Source: Pseudomonadota bacterium (GTDB lineage Bacteria > Pseudomonadota > Gammaproteobacteria > Xanthomonadales > Xanthomonadaceae). From it: DNA of 64,000 bases. Shown here piece after piece: positions 1 to 8,683 of this stretch (positions within the stretch are counted from its first letter, which is position 1; every line of letters begins with the position of its first letter). The notes under the pieces were generated by a model. It saw only the letters and a program-made list of their open reading frames with translations, did no database searches and had not been told where the DNA came from. Location of the stretch: NCBI GenBank assembly GCA_963205495.1, contig CAUJIN010000041.1, positions 1 through 64,000 on the forward strand, written 5' to 3'. A program made the translations under genes and the position numbers.

Positions 1-1
1 A

Positions 2-688
2 CACGCTCGGACGGTCCTGCGCGAAGGGCGGTGCCACATCGTCTATCCGGGCAACCTGCAGGGTCGCCACGCCCGCGAAACCGGCCCGAAGGGGGCGATG
101 TTCGTGGAATACGACCGGGACGCGATTCTCACCGTTGAGCATCAGGCCTTCGACGACGTTCGCTGGTATCGGATCGAGGTGGATGCGGCCGGTCTGGATC
201 AGGATGCGGATTTGCTCCCTCAGGTGGCAATGCGCGTGCTGGCGGAGACGGAAGAATCCCGGAGCGCTGGGCGCTTGGCTGCGGTGCGGATCCGTCTGTA
301 CGGAACCGCGCCCGCGACGCTTGTGGATTTGGGTGATGACGAGATCCGCGACTCGCTGCGCGCCGGGCTCGCGTCGCGGGACAATCTTTTTCTGGAAAAG
401 ATCGAGCTGGACCTGCGCCTGATGGCACAGGATGTGCGCGAGGTGGATCGCCACCTGACGAGCCTGGTGGGCAGGCTCGCGAACTCGCCGGAGGCTGAGC
501 AGGCCTTGACGAAGGCCTGGAAGGATCTGTGCAGCGGCCTGCGTGAGGTGGGCGGGCCGGAGCTGGAAGCCGCGTTCAAGACGTGGCGCGGGACCGAGCC
601 TCCTTCCAAACGAGTCGGAGAGGAACTTGCCGCTGCGCTGCCGCGCGTGCGCGCGGCGCTGCTGTCCTCCGGCAAGGGAGGACGATGA
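2..688 (+). CDS. DNA repair exonuclease, YhaO/SbcD-like metallophosphoesterase (C-terminal part)
   Basis: The gene is cut by the left edge of the window. Its frame is open from base 2, so the ATG at 98 is internal. About 228 residues remain. The segment HIVYPGNLQGRHARETGPKG is the end of the calcineurin-like phosphoesterase domain as found in YhaO/SbcD-type nucleases; the metal-binding motifs lie further upstream. The rest is the helical, acidic C-terminal cap typical of YhaO. The stop codon overlaps the start of the following SMC-like ATPase gene (ATGA), so the two are almost certainly co-translated as a nuclease-ATPase pair analogous to SbcD-SbcC. Family assignment rests on this motif and on the partner gene; substrate and role are inferred. 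Confidence 0.8.
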   Translation, partial: HARTVLREGRCHIVYPGNLQGRHARETGPKGAMFVEYDRDAILTVEHQAFDDVRWYRIEVDAAGLDQDADLLPQVAMRVLAETEESRSAGRLAAVRIRLYGTAPATLVDLGDDEIRDSLRAGLASRDNLFLEKIELDLRLMAQDVREVDRHLTSLVGRLANSPEAEQALTKAWKDLCSGLREVGGPELEAAFKTWRGTEPPSKRVGEELAAALPRVRAALLSSGKGGR

Positions 689-3600
689 TGCGCCTGCTTT
701 CGCTGGATGGCCGCCAGGTGGGCCATTGGATCGGGTCGACGCGGCTTCAGCTGCAACTGTCCTCACGCCTGACCGTGGTGCTGGGCGACAACGAGGCCGG
801 CAAGTCCACCTTGCGCCGGGCGATCCAGGCGCTGCTTTTCGGGCCGGACCCGACGCTTGTGGCGCCGATCAATGTGGCCCAATTCAATCTGGCGGCCGAG
901 GTGGCGCACGATGGCGTAACGGCAACGCTCCATCGTCGCGGTCGCAAACTGCAGGAATCGATCCCGGACACACTCGCCACCCTGCTGTCCGAGGCTCATG
1001 CAGGGCGATTCAGCAGTCTGTTTGATCTGACCCACGACAACCTGCTGCCGCCCAATACCGCGGGCTTCCTCAAGGCCGACGGGGTTCTTGGCAGCCTGAT
1101 GTTCGGCGCGGCGACCGGCGTTTCGCCGAGCCAACTGCAGCAAACCCGGCAGGAAGTTGGCAACGCGCTGAAAGCGATCGTATCCAGCCGTGCCGGACGA
1201 CAGGAGCTTCCTTACTGGCAAACGCGCTATCGCGAGGCTGCGGCGCGCAATGGTGATCTGGTGCGATTCGAGCACCGTGCCACCGCGCGTGGGGACCACG
1301 CCAGGCTGGAGGAGGAGGTCAAGCAGCTGGACCAGAAGCTTCGGCGTCTGGACGCCGAGCGTCACCGTCTGGAAGCCCTGCTTGCCAGCGTCGGTGACGT
1401 GGACCAGCTGTCCCTCCACCGCCTGCGGCTGGTAGGGCTTGCCGAGGCGGGCGAGCCGCCGACGCCTGCGGTGGTGGCGGAGCTGTCGCAGCACCATCAG
1501 CGCGTCCGGGATCGAGCGAGCGCGGTGGAAGATGCACAGGAAGCCTTCAATGCGGCTGTGGACCAGTGCGAGGCCGCCGAGGAGCCGGGTGCGCTGCATG
1601 CCCTGGTCGCTCGCTGCGAAGCGCTGCGCGAGGACGTGGCCGCCTGCGTGGCCGACAGACAGCAGCTGGAAAAACTGCGGCATCAGCGTGTGCAAAAGCA
1701 CAGCGCCCTGGCGCAAGTGCTGGAGCGTCTGGGGGCGGCCCCCGGTGACGATCCCGAAAACACCGGTCGCGCCCTGCTGCGCCCGGAGCCGCTGGCGGCG
1801 GAGCTTTCCGCACTGATCCGGGAGGGAGGGGCGCTGCGCGTTGATGTCCAGCAAAAGCAGACGCTGTTGGCCGCGGCCAGGCAGTCGCTGGAGCAGGTTG
1901 GCAGTGTTCCGGAGAGCGATGCCGACACCGCCATTGAACTGCTGGATGCGGTCCGGAACCGGCTCGATCAGGCCTGTGAGGCGGAAGCGCGGATCGACCA
2001 GCTGCTCGCCGAGCAGGCCGATGCGACACCGCTGCTGCAGCGCCATCTGGCGGCGCTGAGGCTGTCGGTGCAGGCCGGTGCGGCTGCCGACCTGCCGTTG
2101 CCGCCGGTAGATGCCGTCAAGACCGCGGAAGCGCAGGCAGCCGCGGCGCGGGCGCTCCTGGAATCGCGCAGGACGCAGTGGCTGGCGCTGCAGAGCGAGG
2201 CCCAGGCGCTGGAGCAGGCGCTGGCTGCGGCTCGCCAGCGGATCGGCAGCGTTGCTTCCGCCAGCGATGTGGCCGCGGCGAGGGCGCTGCGCGACGCGCG
2301 CTTGCAGGCGCTGCGTGAAAGCTTGAATGCCGGCAGCGTGCCGGTGCCGGAAATGGTGAAACAGGCGGATGAGCTTCGGCAGCTGGTTCGCCAGAGCGAC
2401 CTGCTGGTGGACCGTCGAATGGAGGCGGGGGAAGCGCTGGGCCGGCTGCAGGCGGAAGAGCAACGCGCCCAGGCCTTGGCGCTGAAGGTGGATGCGGCGC
2501 AGTCCGAAATGGAAAATGCGGACCGCGCCGTCGCCGAGCGGGAGCGCGCCTTGGTGGAGCTGTGGCCGTTCCTGCGCGAGCCGCCGAACTCTGCGGCGGA
2601 GTGGTTCCGGTGCTACGAGGACTGGCGAGCCGCTTCGGAGGCCGCGCAGCGGCGGGAGTCTGAACTTGTCCGTGCCGAAAGCCAGCGTGACTCGCTGCGC
2701 CAGGACGTACTGGCAACGCTGGTACCCACGCTGCCCCGGCTGCGCGAGCTGGCCTCGATGCAGGCGGTGCGCGATGCGGTGCAGCGGGAGCGGGAGCTGC
2801 GCGTGGGGCGCGCCGCGCGCGTCGAAGCGCTGCGCCGGCAAAAGAGCGACGCGGAAACCGCCGTGCGCAGCGCGCAGGTGGCCGCCGTGGCCGCCGACGC
2901 GGTGCTCGCCGACTGGCAGGTCCGCTGGGAGGAGACAGCCGGTGGCTTGCCGGACGGACTGGAGCGCCAGCCCGAAGGCGTCCAGCGCTGGCTGGAGCTG
3001 CAGGACGCACTGCGCCGCGCGCTGGCGGAAGTGGCGCAGCTGCAATCGGAATTGAAGGATTGCTCGGCTTCCATTGTCGAGCGTGAAGCGCGCATCGACG
3101 CGCTATTGCAGGAAGCGCGCACGCTGGATCCCAATCTCGCCCTGCCGGCCGGTCTGGATCCGGTTGCGGCGTATCGGCTGGTGGATGAGGCGTGCAAGAG
3201 TTCCGCCTCCCGGCTTCGCAGCCAGGAGATCGTGTCCAAGGAGCGCGATCGGGCGGAGCGTGATCTGGGGCGGGCCACGCAGGCGGCGGCTGCCGCGCGA
3301 GCCATCTTGGCGCAGGCGTGGGGTGCGGCTGGAATGCAGGCCGATTGCACGAGCGAGGCGCTCGCCGAGGTGAAGCGGCGTGCGGAGGAGGCACAGGAAT
3401 TGCGGGAGCAGATCGGTCGCGGCGAAAGCGCCCTTCGCGCGCGCTGGGGTGCGGCGGTGCCGGAGGCCATCGAAGAGGTGCAGCGGTGCGGGCAAGCCGC
3501 GCTGGAGGGCCGCCTGGAGGACGTCGAGGCGCAGCTGCAGCAGGCAAGGTCGGATCGGGATGCAGCTGCGGATCGCCGTCGCGACGCGCAGTCGGCCATT

Positions 3601-4509
3601 GACGCCATGATGCAGGAGCACAGCGTTACGCAGGTTGCCCAGGAACTGGCCGACGCGCGTGAAGGCCTGTTCGCAAAGCTGGAAGAGCGGTACCAGCTGC
3701 AGGTCGCCGCGTTTTTGCTGGACTGCGCGCACCGCGAGGCTACCGACGGCGGTCAGGCCATTGAAGAACTGGGCAGCGAGTACTTCCGGGCGCTGACGGG
3801 AGGTGCCTACGGTGGTCTGTTGATCGACCACGACGCGCCCGGCGATCCGAAGCTGTGCGCGGTCGAGTCAGCGCCCGACAAGAAAGACCTGGATGCGCTC
3901 TCCACCGGTACCCGCGATCAGGTCTGGCTGGCCCTGCGCCTGGCCGGCATTGTGCAGGCAGCGAAGGAAACCCCGTTCCCGCTGCTGCTCGACGATTCCC
4001 TGGTGCAGTTTGATGACGTTCGTGCCGAGGCCGCGCTGCGGCTGCTGCACAGGATTTCCGAGCATGTGCAGGTGATCCTGTTCACCCACCACGATCACCT
4101 TGCCGCCCTGGCGCAGTCCGCGCTGCCGCCGGAAGACCTCGCGATCGTGCCACTGCCGGAAGTGAGCGGCGCCATGCGCATCCGCGCCGCGCGCCGGGAG
4201 CCGGCCGCACGCATCCCGCGCCCGGTGCTGGAAGGTGCCGCGGACCCGGAATCGTATGAAGAATCTGCCCCGCAGGAACGGCGGGGGCGGCGTGATGCCA
4301 GTGGCGGTCTGGAGGAGGCTAAGCAGCAGATTCTGGACGTGCTGCATGGTGCCGACGCACCCATGGGCAAGGCGGAAATTTTGGCGGCGGCTACGGACGC
4401 GGGGTTGGATCTGGAGGCGGGCTGGACCGCTGCAATCCGGGCGCTGGTCGACGAAGGCGTGGTGATTCAGGAAGGACAAAAAAGGGGTGCGAGGTATCAG
4501 CTGCGGTGA
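685..4509 (+). CDS. SMC/Rad50-like AAA ATPase, YhaN family, with C-terminal winged-helix extension
   Basis: The protein has 1274 residues and should act as the ATPase partner of the upstream YhaO-like nuclease on DNA ends. A Walker A motif (GDNEAGKST) lies near residue 35. Long coiled coils fill roughly residues 190-1030. The C-terminal half of the ATPase has the signature DALSTGTRDQVWLALRLAG, a Walker B strand (PLLLDDSLVQFDD) and a switch histidine region (ILFTHHDHL). After about residue 1205 comes an extra segment resembling a winged helix (EILAAATDAGLDLEAG, IRALVDEGVVIQEGQKRG), which is unusual for SbcC-like proteins. I placed the start at 685, where ATG overlaps the TGA of the nuclease gene and a GGGAGG ribosome site precedes it; 688 is also possible. 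Confidence 0.85.
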   Translation: MMRLLSLDGRQVGHWIGSTRLQLQLSSRLTVVLGDNEAGKSTLRRAIQALLFGPDPTLVAPINVAQFNLAAEVAHDGVTATLHRRGRKLQESIPDTLATLLSEAHAGRFSSLFDLTHDNLLPPNTAGFLKADGVLGSLMFGAATGVSPSQLQQTRQEVGNALKAIVSSRAGRQELPYWQTRYREAAARNGDLVRFEHRATARGDHARLEEEVKQLDQKLRRLDAERHRLEALLASVGDVDQLSLHRLRLVGLAEAGEPPTPAVVAELSQHHQRVRDRASAVEDAQEAFNAAVDQCEAAEEPGALHALVARCEALREDVAACVADRQQLEKLRHQRVQKHSALAQVLERLGAAPGDDPENTGRALLRPEPLAAELSALIREGGALRVDVQQKQTLLAAARQSLEQVGSVPESDADTAIELLDAVRNRLDQACEAEARIDQLLAEQADATPLLQRHLAALRLSVQAGAAADLPLPPVDAVKTAEAQAAAARALLESRRTQWLALQSEAQALEQALAAARQRIGSVASASDVAAARALRDARLQALRESLNAGSVPVPEMVKQADELRQLVRQSDLLVDRRMEAGEALGRLQAEEQRAQALALKVDAAQSEMENADRAVAERERALVELWPFLREPPNSAAEWFRCYEDWRAASEAAQRRESELVRAESQRDSLRQDVLATLVPTLPRLRELASMQAVRDAVQRERELRVGRAARVEALRRQKSDAETAVRSAQVAAVAADAVLADWQVRWEETAGGLPDGLERQPEGVQRWLELQDALRRALAEVAQLQSELKDCSASIVEREARIDALLQEARTLDPNLALPAGLDPVAAYRLVDEACKSSASRLRSQEIVSKERDRAERDLGRATQAAAAARAILAQAWGAAGMQADCTSEALAEVKRRAEEAQELREQIGRGESALRARWGAAVPEAIEEVQRCGQAALEGRLEDVEAQLQQARSDRDAAADRRRDAQSAIDAMMQEHSVTQVAQELADAREGLFAKLEERYQLQVAAFLLDCAHREATDGGQAIEELGSEYFRALTGGAYGGLLIDHDAPGDPKLCAVESAPDKKDLDALSTGTRDQVWLALRLAGIVQAAKETPFPLLLDDSLVQFDDVRAEAALRLLHRISEHVQVILFTHHDHLAALAQSALPPEDLAIVPLPEVSGAMRIRAARREPAARIPRPVLEGAADPESYEESAPQERRGRRDASGGLEEAKQQILDVLHGADAPMGKAEILAAATDAGLDLEAGWTAAIRALVDEGVVIQEGQKRGARYQLR

Positions 4510-4560
4510 GTTGTTTCCTGCTGTTGCGGGCTTCTCGATGGATATGGAGAGAGTCGAGCC

Positions 4561-4965
4561 ATGAGTCAGATGTTTTATAAGGATGAAGGTCTCGGGACCA
4601 CCGAGGCTCTTGCGGCATTGGATGGGCTTTGGAGAGCATGGGATCCGATTGGCGTGCTCCTGGACCCGAACCTGCCGGATGACGAGTACGCGACGTATTC
4701 CAGAGCAAGCTGGTTCTTCCTCAAGGCGCAGGCTGGGGAAGATGTGGTTCTCCGGTTTCTTGATCACATCGAAACCGAGTGGATTGGCATGACTGAAACC
4801 CCGGGTCGACGCGCAAGACGCAAGGTTTTTGCGCAGGTCCTGATCGAGTGGTTCGAGCGGTTCCAGGCATGTGATCCGCAGGCTCGGACGGAAGCGGCTA
4901 TCGCCCGCTGTATCGAAAGGCTCCCGGAACGAGGCGACCCGAGGCGCGAGTTCTTTTCCGTGTGA
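4561..4965 (+). CDS. hypothetical protein, weakly DUF1871-like
   Basis: This gene encodes 134 residues and I cannot assign a function. A GGAGAG ribosome site sits 8 bases before the ATG. The motif WDPIGVLLDPNLPDDEYATY near residue 29 resembles the conserved segment of small DUF1871-type proteins (W-DPIGV then DEY), which are uncharacterised. The remainder is helical and acidic, with no signal peptide or membrane segment. Base composition is visibly more AT-rich than the flanking yhaN-like and recC genes, which may mean separate acquisition. It sits between two DNA-end-processing loci, a suggestive position that does not prove a related role. Confidence 0.7.
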   Translation: MSQMFYKDEGLGTTEALAALDGLWRAWDPIGVLLDPNLPDDEYATYSRASWFFLKAQAGEDVVLRFLDHIETEWIGMTETPGRRARRKVFAQVLIEWFERFQACDPQARTEAAIARCIERLPERGDPRREFFSV

Positions 4966-4998
4966 ATCCAGGCCAAGGGTTGTTCAGACGCCAGGTTT

Positions 4999-5022
4999 CA
5001 TGCAAAGCCAACTTTTTGCATG
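4999..5022. promoter_or_regulatory. 8-bp-arm palindrome upstream of recC
   Basis: CATGCAAA at 4999-5006 is the exact inverted repeat of TTTGCATG at 5015-5022, with an 8-base spacer. It lies 22 bases before the recC start codon, in an AT-richer spacer. It could be an operator or an mRNA hairpin; there is no T-run, so a terminator is unlikely. Confidence 0.4.
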
Positions 5023-5044
5023 ACACGCTTCCGGAGGCTGCACT

Positions 5045-8000
5045 TTGAGTAGTTTTTCGTCCCCCACCGGTATCACCCTCCTGCGCGCCAGCCGACTGGA
5101 AGCGCTGCTCGACCCGCTGGAGCTGCTGCTCGCGCAGACCCGTCCGGACAATCCGCTGCAGCCGCAGACGCTGATTGCCGCGCACCCGGGCATGAAGCAG
5201 TGGCTGACCGGGGCGCTGGCCGAGAAGCGCGGCGCGGGCCGCATCGTCGCCAACTTCGACGTGCTCTTGCCCAGCGCCTGGCTGGACGGGCTTTCCAAGG
5301 TGATTCTGGGCGAACGCGCGGTGGCGCTGCCGCAGTACCGGCGCGGGCATCTGCGCTGGACGCTGCACGCGATGCTGGGTGAACCCGCGCGCCACGGTGT
5401 CGATGATCCCCGCGTGCTGGCCTATCTGGCCGGCGGCAACAGCAGGGACGAGCGCGCACTGCGCCGTTTCCAGCTCGCCGATCGTCTCGCGCGGGTCTTG
5501 TCGCAATATCTGGTGTATCGCGGCGACTGGCTGGCGGCTTGGGAGTCGGGCCTTGTGACCTTTGCCACGGCGCGTTGTGATGACCGCGCCTTGGGCCAGC
5601 TCGAGTCGCGCTGCCTGGCGCCGCTGTGGAAGGCGCTGGTGGGGGCGCTGGGTGCGCATCGCGGGCGGCTGGTGGGTGAGCTGGTTGAAGCCTTGCGCGC
5701 ACCGGAAACCGAACTGGAGCCGCTGCATGTTTTCGGCCTCTCGCATCTGCCTCCGGCCGAGTTGGCCGTGCTGCAGGCCTATGCGCGACAGGCGCCGGTG
5801 TTCCTGTACGTGCCCGATCCCTGCCGTGAATACTGGGGCGGTTTGCACCGGGCCGATGCGGCATCCGGTTGGGGCGTGCCTGACTCGGCGCAGTGGCAGG
5901 ATTGGCGCGAGGAAGAAGCCGCGCGTCTGGCCGATCCCGATGCGCTGAGCTGGCGCGATCAGGGTCATCCGCTGCTGGCGAACTGGGGGCGAATGGGCCA
6001 GCACTTCTTCGCAGCGCTCGCGGAAGGCGAGGTGCGCGAGGACATCCGCCACTGGCAGGACGAGGCCACCGAGGAACCGAACAATCGCCTGCAACGCTTG
6101 CAGGAAAGCATCCGTCGGCTCGAACCGGAGTTGATGCGGGAAGACGCCACGGCAGCGGATGCCGCCGCCGACGCCAGCCTGCGCATCCACGCCTGCCACA
6201 CCGCCCAGCGCGAGCTGGAGGTGTTGCGCGATGCCCTGCTCGATGCGATCGAGCGCGAGGGCGCGCGTGCCGGCGACATCGTGGTGATGGCGCCCGATAT
6301 CCAGACCTATCTGCCGCTGATTCCGGCGGTGTTCGGCGCGCCCGGCTCTGCGCGCGAGCGGCTACTCCCCTATCACCTGGCCGATGTGCCGGTGGCGCGC
6401 AGCCATCCGCTGTTCACGGTGTTCACGACCTTGCTGGGTATCGGTGCCTCGCGCATCACCGCGCCTGAAGTGGTCGATCTTCTGGGCGTGGCCGAGGTGC
6501 ATCGTGCCTTGGGTTTGGATGAGGACGCGGTCGATACCCTCACCGAGTGGCTTCGCAACAGCCGCGTGGCCTGGGCGCTGGATGGTGCGCATAAACAGAC
6601 CCTGCAGCTGCCCGTGCGCAGCGAGAACAGCTTTGCCTGGGCGATGGATCGCATGCTCGCCGGCTATCTGATGGCCGATGTGCCCGGTGCCGAAGACCCG
6701 GACACCGTGCGCCTGCCCGACGGCACCGAGCTGTTGCCGCTGGCCGGCATCGAAGGCCCGACCAGCGCGGCCCTGGGTGCACTGGATCGGCTGCTGCGCG
6801 AATTGCAGATCTGGCGTGATCTGGCGCAGCAGGAACTGCCCGCCAGCCGTTGGGCCGAGGTGCTGCGCGAGCGCGTGGACGCGCTGATGCGGGTCGACTA
6901 CGGCGACCCGGATGCGCGCGCCGCGCTCTCGGTGGTGCATCGGGCCATTGCCGGCGTCGCGACCGAGCCGGGCCACAACGGTGAAGACCCGCCGCTGCGC
7001 CTTTCCGTGGTGCGCGAACTGCTGCAGGACGCCCTGGCCGCGGCACCCGAGCGCCAGCGCTTTTTGATGGGCGGCATCACCTTCTGCGGCATGGTGCCGC
7101 AGCGCGCGATTCCCTTCGAGGTGGTCTGCGTGCTGGGGCTCAACGAGGGCGCGTTCCCGCGAAATCCGTCCGACGGCGGCATCGACCTCATGGCGCGCCT
7201 GCGGCGCGTGGGCGATCGCGACGTGCCGGGCGACGACCGTTACCTGTTCCTGGAAACCCTGATGTCGGCGCGCCGCCGCCTGCACCTTTCCTATATCGGC
7301 CAGGGCGTGCGCGATGCCAAACCGCGCAATCCGGCGGCACCGCTGGCCGAGCTGATGGCCGAATTGGAGCGCTGCGCCGGGATCGCCCCCGATGATGAAA
7401 AGACACCGCGGCCATGGCATGTGCGCCACCCGCTCCAGCCCTTCGACGCGCGCTATTTCGACGGCTCGCATCCGGCGCTGTTTTCCTATTCGAAGGCCTT
7501 TGCCGACATGCGTGGCGACGGTCGAAACCCCATGCCCGCGTTGCGTGATGCCGACCTCCCGGAGCCCGAGCCGTTGCCCGAGGTGCTGCCCCTGTCGTCG
7601 CTGGAGGGCTACTTCAAGGATCCCGCGCGCTCGCTGCTGCGCGATCACCTGCAGATCGGCCTGGACGCGCTGGACGACGACGCACGATTGGCCGAGGAGG
7701 AGCCGATGAGCGAGATCGGGCGACTGCACGCGGTGGCGCGAAACGTGTTCCTGCACCACGTATTGCCGCGCAAAAGCGTCGATCCAAACTGGCAATGGGA
7801 TCGCGAGCCGCCGGCCTGGGTGGCGCACGGTGGTCTGTTGCCGGTGGGTGAGGTCGGGCGGGAGGCTTGGCGGCTGGAAGCCGAGGCCGTCGAAGCGCTG
7901 TGGGCGATGGCCGATGCCAGCGGACGATTCGATGCGCGCGGCGTGCAGGCGGTGCGCGTGGACGTGGCGCTTGGCGATTCCGGAACCACGGATGCCGCGC

Positions 8001-8683
8001 CGCGTATCACCGGCGTTGTGCGTAATGTGTACGGCCTGCGGGATTTTGAACAGGGCGTGCAGGTGGTTTTTGCTTTCCCCCACAGCGGCAGAGACAAGGG
8101 GCCCCCGCTCAAGGCGCCGGACAACGTGGGCTTTAGCTATCTGGTGCCGGCCTTCCTGCACTGGGCGCTGCTGCGCCTGCAGCGCGCGGATCGCCCCGAT
8201 CCGGTGCGCCTGACCCTGCTGGCCGAGGGCGAACCGGAGCTGGCCCTGCGCGCCAACGCCTGGGACGAAGCCTGGTGCGCGGTGGATTACGCCGTTCGCG
8301 CCGCGATGGCCGATGAGCTGCGCCGGCGTCTGCGTGCACTGATCGAATTGTGGCGCATGGGCCGCGACGGCCTGTCGCGCTTTTATCCCGATACCGGCTG
8401 GGCGGCGGTCCAGGCAGGATCGGAGCGGCCTGCGATCGTCAAGGGAGTGGGCAAGGCGTGGGTGCGGGATTTTGGCGATACGCCGGGCGAACGCGACCGC
8501 GAACCGGGCTATGCCTGGCTGCTGGAGGGTGACTTGCTGTTCGGCGACCCGGAAACCGATCCCGATGACCGTGCTCTGAACGCGCTGCTGGAAGATTCCC
8601 GGCAGGTCCAGGCGCTGATCCTGATGGGGAGCGAGCCGGCGCCTGATGCACCGCAAACCGAAGCACAGGAGGGCAGGGTATGA
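5045..8683 (+). CDS. recC: exodeoxyribonuclease V gamma subunit RecC
   Basis: RecC is the Chi-recognition and scaffold subunit of the RecBCD helicase-nuclease, which processes double-strand breaks. The 1212 residues start with SNF2-free, UvrD-like fold sequence typical of RecC (TLIAAHPGMKQWLT near residue 40) and carry the family segments VFGLSHLPPAELAVL, YHLADVPVARSHPLF, GGITFCGMVPQRAIPFEVVC and NEGAFPR. No functional Walker motifs are visible, as expected for this inactivated helicase relative. The start is TTG: a GGAGG at 5033-5037 lies 7 bases upstream and no ATG or GTG fits better. The stop overlaps the recB start (ATGA), so translation is coupled in the order recC-recB-recD. Confidence 0.95.
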   Translation: MSSFSSPTGITLLRASRLEALLDPLELLLAQTRPDNPLQPQTLIAAHPGMKQWLTGALAEKRGAGRIVANFDVLLPSAWLDGLSKVILGERAVALPQYRRGHLRWTLHAMLGEPARHGVDDPRVLAYLAGGNSRDERALRRFQLADRLARVLSQYLVYRGDWLAAWESGLVTFATARCDDRALGQLESRCLAPLWKALVGALGAHRGRLVGELVEALRAPETELEPLHVFGLSHLPPAELAVLQAYARQAPVFLYVPDPCREYWGGLHRADAASGWGVPDSAQWQDWREEEAARLADPDALSWRDQGHPLLANWGRMGQHFFAALAEGEVREDIRHWQDEATEEPNNRLQRLQESIRRLEPELMREDATAADAAADASLRIHACHTAQRELEVLRDALLDAIEREGARAGDIVVMAPDIQTYLPLIPAVFGAPGSARERLLPYHLADVPVARSHPLFTVFTTLLGIGASRITAPEVVDLLGVAEVHRALGLDEDAVDTLTEWLRNSRVAWALDGAHKQTLQLPVRSENSFAWAMDRMLAGYLMADVPGAEDPDTVRLPDGTELLPLAGIEGPTSAALGALDRLLRELQIWRDLAQQELPASRWAEVLRERVDALMRVDYGDPDARAALSVVHRAIAGVATEPGHNGEDPPLRLSVVRELLQDALAAAPERQRFLMGGITFCGMVPQRAIPFEVVCVLGLNEGAFPRNPSDGGIDLMARLRRVGDRDVPGDDRYLFLETLMSARRRLHLSYIGQGVRDAKPRNPAAPLAELMAELERCAGIAPDDEKTPRPWHVRHPLQPFDARYFDGSHPALFSYSKAFADMRGDGRNPMPALRDADLPEPEPLPEVLPLSSLEGYFKDPARSLLRDHLQIGLDALDDDARLAEEEPMSEIGRLHAVARNVFLHHVLPRKSVDPNWQWDREPPAWVAHGGLLPVGEVGREAWRLEAEAVEALWAMADASGRFDARGVQAVRVDVALGDSGTTDAAPRITGVVRNVYGLRDFEQGVQVVFAFPHSGRDKGPPLKAPDNVGFSYLVPAFLHWALLRLQRADRPDPVRLTLLAEGEPELALRANAWDEAWCAVDYAVRAAMADELRRRLRALIELWRMGRDGLSRFYPDTGWAAVQAGSERPAIVKGVGKAWVRDFGDTPGERDREPGYAWLLEGDLLFGDPETDPDDRALNALLEDSRQVQALILMGSEPAPDAPQTEAQEGRV

